From positions 1 through 11,082 of the forward strand of contig JALNYD010000070.1 of assembly GCA_023230025.1 (NCBI GenBank): DNA of 11,082 bases, in the 5' to 3' direction. The DNA is from Candidatus Cloacimonadota bacterium (lineage in GTDB: Bacteria > Cloacimonadota > Cloacimonadia > Cloacimonadales > Cloacimonadaceae). Below the pieces are notes generated by a model, which saw only the letters and a program-made list of their open reading frames with translations, had not been told where the DNA came from and made no database searches. Below, in pieces: positions 6,377 through 11,082 of the stretch (the stretch's first letter is position 1; each line of letters opens with the position of its first letter). The translations under genes and the position numbers were made by a program.

Positions 6377-6508
6377 GTGGCTTCATTTAACCGGGCTTAA
6401 GGTGCTTGATGACCGCATCCTGAGTCCCTAAGAGGTATGGAGTCCGGGAGTTATCTGGCTATGAAACCTGGCCTTTCATCGTGCGAAGAGGAGTGATTCC
6501 AATTCGAT

Positions 6509-7576
6509 TCAGGTTAGAATGCCAGCCACCCAATCCCTGTTTGCCCAGAGAGCACATCCACCCTCGCCCTCTTTGAGAAGATGATGATTTTCCCGGATAT
6601 TGCGCAGGAAATCTGAGTTCAGGGCATCGCGCAGACTTCCATAGCGTAAATCTGTATCCGAAAAAGGCGCAAATGGGCAGGGTTCGACCTTTCCGGAGGG
6701 ATTGATGTGCAGAAAACCGCGTCCAGCCGCCAGGCAGCCATCATATTGATCTTCATCTCCGGGGAAAGCAATGAACAATCCAGGCAGAGACTGGCATAAT
6801 GCCTCCACTCTGCCCATGAGTTCGGCTTTCTGTTGGTTGCTGAGCACCAGATGTTCACTGCCTTCTGCCACTGGCACATACTCCACATAGAAAAAGAGCT
6901 TTGCCCCCTGCTCCAGACGCCTTTTAGCAAACGCTTCGCTTAGCACAGTATCATAATTACGTGATGTTAGGGTGATGGAATTTCCCCAGAATATTTGCAG
7001 ACGGCTCAAATCTGAACAGATCTGGGCATAGTTGGCGTACACACCCTGTCCGCGGCGCTCATCTGTCTCTGCCGCATCACCTTCCAGACTGATCACAGGT
7101 ATCAGATTGGGACGTTTGGCAAAGAACTCCGCATATTCTGGGGTCAAAGCCAAGCCATTGCTAAAGATCGGAAAGATGATTTTCTGATGGGTGCCAGCCA
7201 GTTCCAATACCTCGCGACGCAAGAGTGGCTCTCCACCCGCCAGCATCACTATTGATATGCCCAGATCATCCGCTTCTGCCAGGATTTCACCAAATCTTTC
7301 CGTACTCAATTCTGCATCATCGGATTTATGGATTAGCTTGGAATAGCATCCAGCACAATTCAACATACATCTCCTGGTGATGCTGATGATAAGTAGTGGA
7401 GGGACATCCAGGCCTTGTTTTGCATGATTACGTCTTCGCATACTGGCGGCTTTCTGATTGAGCAGGGCTGAAAGGAAGAATGGGAGTTTCCCTGGAATAG
7501 ATGTCATCAGACGCCGGGCTCTGGAGAACTCTGATATAATATTGTTATCAAAGCATTTACTATGTTGTGCTTGCAT
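6509..7576 (-). CDS. Radical SAM protein with Cys-containing C-terminal region, function unknown
   Basis: The protein has 355 residues. C70-x3-C74-x2-C77 should hold the [4Fe-4S] cluster that cleaves S-adenosylmethionine, and the SAM-binding AGGEP follows at 113-117. A barrel-like middle part carries SNG (139-141) and ISLEG (162-166). The C-terminal part resembles a SPASM-type extension with C281, C300 (in INPSGKVEPCPFAP) and C341, so an auxiliary cluster is possible, but I count only three clear cysteines there. Such enzymes often modify peptides or cofactors, yet no precursor peptide or partner gene is adjacent. A basic, partly hydrophobic N-terminal stretch (15-55) precedes the core. AGGA 7 nt before the ATG supports the start. 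The family seems widespread in anaerobes; no substrate can be named from the sequence. Confidence 0.85.
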   Translation of the reverse strand: MQAQHSKCFDNNIISEFSRARRLMTSIPGKLPFFLSALLNQKAASMRRRNHAKQGLDVPPLLIISITRRCMLNCAGCYSKLIHKSDDAELSTERFGEILAEADDLGISIVMLAGGEPLLRREVLELAGTHQKIIFPIFSNGLALTPEYAEFFAKRPNLIPVISLEGDAAETDERRGQGVYANYAQICSDLSRLQIFWGNSITLTSRNYDTVLSEAFAKRRLEQGAKLFFYVEYVPVAEGSEHLVLSNQQKAELMGRVEALCQSLPGLFIAFPGDEDQYDGCLAAGRGFLHINPSGKVEPCPFAPFSDTDLRYGSLRDALNSDFLRNIRENHHLLKEGEGGCALWANRDWVAGILT

Positions 7577-7604
7577 ACCTCAATCCTATTGTTTAGTTAC
7601 GCTC

Positions 7605-7632
7605 AATATTTTCAATAAGCTCCCCATGTCAA
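7605..7632 (-). promoter_or_regulatory. Putative promoter of the radical SAM gene
   Basis: On the minus strand TTGACA (7627-7632) is followed after 16 nt by AATATT (7605-7610; 4 of 6 to TATAAT). The predicted start near 7598 leaves a leader of about 22 nt with the AGGA ribosome-binding sequence. It is divergent from the EIIA operon promoter about 170 nt away. Confidence 0.5.
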
Positions 7633-7799
7633 GATATTTTTACAAGTGTTTCAGGGATATGCTCTGCAGAATAGTAGAAACTTATCCAAGCACAATTCCG
7701 CAATCAGAGGAAGATAGGCTATAGAGAGAGTGCTCCGGGAATGAAGCCCAGAGCTTGATATCCAATATTCTTTCTAACATGAACTTAGCAAAAAAGTGG

Positions 7800-7828
7800 T
7801 TGACAGAAGTCACCATCGTAGATATCAG
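7800..7828 (+). promoter_or_regulatory. Putative promoter of the EIIA-antiporter-PII-like operon
   Basis: TTGACA (7800-7805) is followed after 17 nt by TATCAG (7823-7828; 4 of 6 to TATAAT). Transcription would start near 7835, leaving a leader of roughly 29 nt before the ATG at 7864. The -35 box is exact and the spacing ideal; the -10 box is moderate. Confidence 0.5.
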
Positions 7829-7863
7829 GACTTCAAATAAATCACGAGGATAGCTAAGACATT

Positions 7864-8325
7864 ATGATTCAATCTTTAGAACTCTCCTGCTTTCTCAAAG
7901 AGGAACGAGTGTTGGATCTGGTTCCCTGCAGTAAGGAAGACCTGATGGAAATCATGCTTACCCTGCTTTTGCAAGACCCAGCAATCAAGGATCCTGCTGC
8001 TGTGCGCCGGGCAGTCTTGGAGCGGGAACACAAAGCCAGCACGGCTATTGGCAATTCAATCGCCATTCCCCACGGACGCAGTGCAGGAGCAGAAGGATTT
8101 GTGGTTGCCTTTGCCAGAATCAAAGACGGGATGGATTTTGAGAGTGACGATGGCAATCCAGTCAAGCTGGTGTTCATGATTGTGGCTTCTGATCAGCAGG
8201 ATAAGGAATACATCAAACTGCTGTCCAGATTGATGTTGCGTCTTCGGAATCCCGAGTTTATCGATGCTATGTTGATGGCCAAAAACAGTCAGGAAATGTA
8301 TAATCTTTTAAAAACTACACGTTAA
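7864..8325 (+). CDS. PTS EIIA type-2 domain protein (PtsN/fructose IIA-like)
   Basis: This is a 153-residue single EIIA domain of the fructose/nitrogen-PTS class. The phospho-accepting histidine is H70, inside the family signature (STAIGNSIAIPHG, 59-71). The later segment VKLVFMIVAS...EYIKLLSRL (99-122) is also typical. Such domains accept phosphate from HPr or NPr. Stand-alone members often regulate rather than carry sugar, and E. coli PtsN controls potassium transport through protein contacts. No EIIB, EIIC, HPr or EI gene is nearby, and an antiporter follows after 8 nt, so a regulatory role on that antiporter is the best inference. GAGG lies about 14 nt before the ATG, farther than normal; an upstream in-frame stop at 7855 rules out a longer start. 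Confidence 0.92.
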   Translation: MIQSLELSCFLKEERVLDLVPCSKEDLMEIMLTLLLQDPAIKDPAAVRRAVLEREHKASTAIGNSIAIPHGRSAGAEGFVVAFARIKDGMDFESDDGNPVKLVFMIVASDQQDKEYIKLLSRLMLRLRNPEFIDAMLMAKNSQEMYNLLKTTR

Positions 8326-8333
8326 GCACTCCC

Positions 8334-9533
8334 TTGAATAGCACGCACCTACTTTCGTTCTTTGGTTTTTGTCTCTTGTTTTCAATTCTGACGGGACGCG
8401 GAGCTTCATACCTCAAAGTCCCAATCATTGTTGGTTATATCATTACCGGAGCTCTCTTTGGCCCCTCAATCCTGCATTATGTAAGCGACCTGGAATTGAA
8501 TCAATTGGCCTTTGTGAACGTCATCACCCTGGCTTTAATTGGCTTCAACATTGGTAGTGAACTGCGATTCCGGCAGCTTCGTAAAATGGGCAAAAAGATC
8601 ATTATCATCGTGCTGATGGAAGCCAGTATCGCATTTATAGTAACTGGAATCGCCACCACGCTTGTGCTGAAAAGCATCCCCATGGGCATCATCTATGGAG
8701 CTCTGGCTTGCGCTACTGCACCGGCGGGGACAATTGATGTGATTCGCCAATATCAGGCAAAGGGCGAGCTTACCTCAACCCTGTTTGCTGTAATGGGTCT
8801 GGACGATATCTTTGCCCTGATTCTGTATTCTCTGGCCATCCCCATAGCCGGCATTATGTTGGGATCCAAGGAAGTAAGTGTGAGCATCGCTCTGTTGCAT
8901 TCCTTGTGGGACATCGGCCTGGAATTGATTTTGGGAGCAGCTTTCGGTGTTCTTCTGGTACGTATCGGAAGGTTCTTGCACGATCAATCTCTCTTCCTGA
9001 TATTTTCCCTGGGCAGCATCTTCCTGATGTGCTCGCTGGCTGAGCTCTTCAGCATCTCCCCCATCCTGCTTTGCATGAGTGCAGCGATAATTATGACAAA
9101 CACTAATGGCATCATTACGCGTAAGTTCACAAATGCCCTCACGCAATGGTCTCCTCCAGTGTATCTGATGTTCTTTGTCTTGATCGGTACCAAATTGGAT
9201 TTTGGGATGATTCAAAACTACGCATTACTAATTGTTTGTTACATCGTGTTTCGCTCTTTGGGAAAATACTTTGGGGCTTTCTGGGGTGGCAAACTTGCCA
9301 AAGCTTCCAGCTCTGTAACCCGGAATCTTGGCTTTACCTTGCTTTCTCAAGCCGGGGTTGCAATTGGACTTACCCTCGGAGCGGCAAGAGTGCTGTTCGA
9401 TCTGAAGCTTGAAACAGAAGCTAGACAGATCATCAGCGTGATGACCGCCACAACCTTTTTGATCATGTTGTTGGGGCCAATTCTGGTGAAATACGGTTTG
9501 GGACGCGCCAACGAGTTGAAAGTAAAGGATTAA
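8334..9533 (+). CDS. CPA2-family cation/proton antiporter, membrane domain only
   Basis: This is a 399-residue inner-membrane protein with about 12 hydrophobic segments and a short charged C-terminus. It resembles the Na+/H+ or K+/H+ exchanger domain. Features include GYIITGALFGP in the second segment (34-44), the unwound-helix type motif ATAPAGT (127-133), and the paired acidic residues D157-D158 in GLDDIFAL. Electrogenic antiporters of the NapA/NhaA type carry such a pair for ion and proton binding. K287 in FFVLIGTKLDF could be the partner basic residue. LLSQAGVAIGL (336-346) is the usual late motif. It lacks the TrkA-N/TrkA-C domains common in this family, and two small possible regulators flank it. 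The only usable start is TTG at 8334, without a ribosome-binding sequence, so coupling to the EIIA gene is likely. The transported ion is unknown. Confidence 0.9.
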   Translation: MNSTHLLSFFGFCLLFSILTGRGASYLKVPIIVGYIITGALFGPSILHYVSDLELNQLAFVNVITLALIGFNIGSELRFRQLRKMGKKIIIIVLMEASIAFIVTGIATTLVLKSIPMGIIYGALACATAPAGTIDVIRQYQAKGELTSTLFAVMGLDDIFALILYSLAIPIAGIMLGSKEVSVSIALLHSLWDIGLELILGAAFGVLLVRIGRFLHDQSLFLIFSLGSIFLMCSLAELFSISPILLCMSAAIIMTNTNGIITRKFTNALTQWSPPVYLMFFVLIGTKLDFGMIQNYALLIVCYIVFRSLGKYFGAFWGGKLAKASSSVTRNLGFTLLSQAGVAIGLTLGAARVLFDLKLETEARQIISVMTATTFLIMLLGPILVKYGLGRANELKVKD

Positions 9534-9544
9534 GGAGTCACTTT

Positions 9545-9862
9545 ATGTACATGATATTGCAGCTGCACAATGATAAATACCTTGATGATGTAATCCTTGC
9601 CCTGGCAGAAGCGGGAATTGCAGATACAATCGTTCTATCCGGAGAAAGCCTGGGACAAAAAATGCTCTATGACATTCCCCTGTTTGTCAGCTTTCAGGAT
9701 ACTGCCGCGATGCGTACAGGATATGGAAACGTGATCATGGGTCCTGCAGAAGAAGAGGAAGTGATGTTTGCCCTGGAAGAACTGAAGAACTCCGGGCTGG
9801 ATCTTCTGCAGAAGAAGCTTGCGACGATCTATCTTTTACCCGTTGAGCGAATTATCAGCTAA
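9545..9862 (+). CDS. Small PII-like signalling protein (putative antiporter partner)
   Basis: The 105-residue cytosolic protein has the beta-alpha-beta-beta-alpha-beta pattern of the PII superfamily. MYMILQLHNDKYLDDVILALAEAG (1-24) follows the PII strand-helix opening. GNVIMGPAEEEEVMFALEEL (61-80) fits the third strand and second helix. ATIYLLPVERII (93-104) strongly recalls the PII ending with LPVE. The region that would form the T-loop (about 37-60) is altered, with no uridylylation-type tyrosine context, and the glycine-rich nucleotide loop before the last strand is missing. Known PII-type proteins such as GlnK and SbtB bind and control a neighbouring transporter, so this one probably regulates the antiporter 11 nt upstream. 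AAGGAG overlapping the antiporter stop, 7 nt before the ATG, supports the start. The assignment is by pattern only. Confidence 0.7.
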   Translation: MYMILQLHNDKYLDDVILALAEAGIADTIVLSGESLGQKMLYDIPLFVSFQDTAAMRTGYGNVIMGPAEEEEVMFALEELKNSGLDLLQKKLATIYLLPVERIIS

Positions 9863-9873
9863 GTTGCTTGGAG

Positions 9874-10941
9874 TTATCCCCAGAAGGCTTTCAGAGCATC
9901 AATGAAGGCATTGTTGTCCTCCGGGCAGGATATTGTTACCCTAAGGCAGTTTCTCAGGCGGGGATGAGCTCCCACATCACGTACTGCGATCTCATTCTCC
10001 TTGAGATTGTCAAACACAACCTTGCTGCAATCTCCCAGATTCAGAGTCAGGAAATTGGTGGCAGAGGGATATACAATCAGGCTTGGCAGCTTCTCCAATC
10101 TTTTCAGCATATCTTCCCGCTGCTTCAGAACCATAGCTATCTGCTCCGCAAAGACCTGTTGATTCTCCAATATACTCAGCACGAAGCTTTGGGTTAGGAT
10201 GCTCAGGTGGAAGGTGCTGAACACCTTCTTGAGTTCCTGAATGTTTTCAGGTGATGAGATTGCATAACCAAAACGAAGTCCCGCTGACGAAAAGGCTTTG
10301 GAAAAGCTGCGCACCAAAACAAGATTGGGATGCCTTTCCAGCTCATTAACGAAGCTAGCCCGGGAAAACTCGAAGTATGTTTCATCCACCACCACCAGCT
10401 TGTCTGGCAGAGCCTGGATAATGGTCAATAGTTGTTCCCTGGCGAAGAGATTCCCCGTTGGATTATTGGGATTGCAGAGGATGGCAACCCGGCAATTGGG
10501 ATCACTAGCCTTTTGGATATATGCTTCAGTATCGAAACTGAAATCTTCCTGCAAATCCAAAAACCTGATCTTCAAGCCCACAGCCAGGGCAAAGGTCTTG
10601 TAGTCAAAATAGGAGGGTGCCAAAGATAGAGCAAAGGATTGATCATTCTCCCTAACCGCAACAAAGATGTGATACAGGATATCATCAGCTCCATTTCCCC
10701 ACAGTAAGTTCTCTTCGCTCAATCCTGCCCCCACGTAGGTGCTCAGAGCCTTCCGGAGTTCAGCGCTGCCATCCGAGAAGTAGCGATTCAGATGCACCTT
10801 TTCCATCCGGTTGATAAAGCTATTCCGGATTTGTGGAAAAGGATCCAGACAGCTCTCGTTCAGGCACATCATCCGCTTTTTGAACGGGACATTGACCTGC
10901 GCAGCTTTGAGTTCAGCCAGATCACTTCTAAAAATGCTCAT
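9874..10941 (-). CDS. hisC: Histidinol-phosphate aminotransferase-like PLP enzyme
   Basis: This is a class I/II fold-type I aminotransferase of 355 residues, the usual size for HisC, which converts histidinol phosphate and 2-oxoglutarate to imidazole-acetol phosphate and glutamate (reversibly) in histidine synthesis. Visible sites are N159-P-T-G (within NPNNPTG, 157-163), D186 in the VVVDETYFEF segment, the PLP lysine K215 in SFSKAFSSAGLRFGY, and R334 in LRVTIS, which should bind the substrate carboxylate. The early region NRYFSDGSAELRKAL is also HisC-like. I start at the ATG at 10941, 4 nt after GGAGG; a TTG directly before it is less likely. No other his gene is in the window, so an aromatic or other amino-acid aminotransferase remains possible. 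It converges with the PII-like gene across 11 nt. Confidence 0.87.
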   Translation of the reverse strand: MSIFRSDLAELKAAQVNVPFKKRMMCLNESCLDPFPQIRNSFINRMEKVHLNRYFSDGSAELRKALSTYVGAGLSEENLLWGNGADDILYHIFVAVRENDQSFALSLAPSYFDYKTFALAVGLKIRFLDLQEDFSFDTEAYIQKASDPNCRVAILCNPNNPTGNLFAREQLLTIIQALPDKLVVVDETYFEFSRASFVNELERHPNLVLVRSFSKAFSSAGLRFGYAISSPENIQELKKVFSTFHLSILTQSFVLSILENQQVFAEQIAMVLKQREDMLKRLEKLPSLIVYPSATNFLTLNLGDCSKVVFDNLKENEIAVRDVGAHPRLRNCLRVTISCPEDNNAFIDALKAFWG

Positions 10942-10945
10942 CAAT

Positions 10946-10950
10946 CCTCC
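10946..10950 (-). promoter_or_regulatory. hisC-like gene ribosome-binding site
   Basis: GGAGG within a G-rich run on the minus strand lies 4 nt before the ATG at 10941 and only 1 nt before the adjacent TTG. This makes the ATG the likely start although the spacing is short. Confidence 0.6.
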
Positions 10951-11008
10951 CCCATTCAGTATTTTCGAACTCGATGAATCGGCAGTAAACGTGTGTACAA
11001 AGCCAGCC

Positions 11009-11082
11009 TTATTTCTTAGATTTGATGCCCAGGATCTGGCTCTTGATCCATCTCCAGTTCAGGATTATGTGGATTATCGCCA
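11009..11082 (-). CDS. C-terminal end of a putative membrane protein (partial)
   Basis: Only the last 23 codons before a TAA at 11009 lie in the window. They encode a hydrophobic stretch, IIHIILNWRWI, followed by a basic tail with several lysines. This pattern looks like the end of a membrane protein whose last helix carries a histidine. The HiiLnWrW style recalls DUF4405-type heme-binding membrane domains, but the fragment is too short to prove it. It lies 67 nt upstream of the hisC-like gene on the same strand, with no clear terminator between, so both could be in one transcript. Confidence 0.45.
   Translation of the reverse strand, partial: AIIHIILNWRWIKSQILGIKSKK

Noticed and set aside
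6461..6479. Inverted repeat ATGAAA/TTTCAT downstream of the radical SAM gene as a terminator
   Set aside because: The stem is only 6 bp and AT-rich, and no T-tract follows on the minus strand.
7627..7724. 32-codon plus-strand frame upstream of the EIIA gene
   Set aside because: It has no ribosome-binding sequence, overlaps the promoter of the divergent radical SAM gene and resembles no known family.
7728..7736. GAGTGCTCC, resembling a CIRCE half-site upstream of the EIIA operon
   Set aside because: Only 7 of 9 bases match, and there is no matching arm at the required 9-nt distance, so it is probably chance.

Overview
The window most likely comes from an anaerobic, Gram-negative-type (diderm) bacterium of moderate GC content. 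DnaK carries the extra segment in its N-terminal quadrant (about residues 75-105) that is typical of diderms and missing from Firmicutes. Gene order and protein style would fit Cloacimonadota or a relative, but I cannot test this here, so it is only a suggestion.

Left part, minus strand, 1-5550: a heat-shock operon in the order hrcA-grpE-dnaK-dnaJ-rsmE. The rsmE gene (rRNA methyltransferase) runs off the left edge. Spacing is tight, from 0 to 8 nt, except for an 87-nt dnaK-dnaJ gap that holds two hairpins. The promoter has a perfect TTGACA -35 box. One good CIRCE operator lies between promoter and hrcA, and a second, half-degenerate CIRCE overlaps the -35 box. HrcA should therefore repress its own operon, and DnaK, DnaJ and GrpE form the chaperone cycle.

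Middle, 5551-6150: a spacer with no convincing gene. It contains a long, almost bulge-free imperfect palindrome (5662-5747), which suggests an interspersed element or a structured RNA. Next comes a small plus-strand zinc-ribbon protein gene with its own promoter and a strong UUCG-tetraloop terminator. A stand-alone minus-strand radical SAM gene follows (6509-7576).

Right part, 7800-9862, plus strand: a compact three-gene operon encodes a PTS EIIA-type (PtsN-like) protein, a CPA2-type cation/proton antiporter with no cytosolic regulatory domain, and a small protein that looks like a reduced PII signalling protein. This looks like a transporter with two separate regulatory partners and is the most interesting system here. 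It meets, tail to tail across 11 nt, a minus-strand histidinol-phosphate aminotransferase-like gene. At the right edge is the C-terminal end of what appears to be a membrane protein.

Four promoter candidates, for hrcA, the zinc-ribbon gene, the radical SAM gene and the EIIA operon, each contain a perfect TTGACA hexamer with a poorer -10 box 16-17 nt away. This suggests ordinary housekeeping-sigma transcription throughout.
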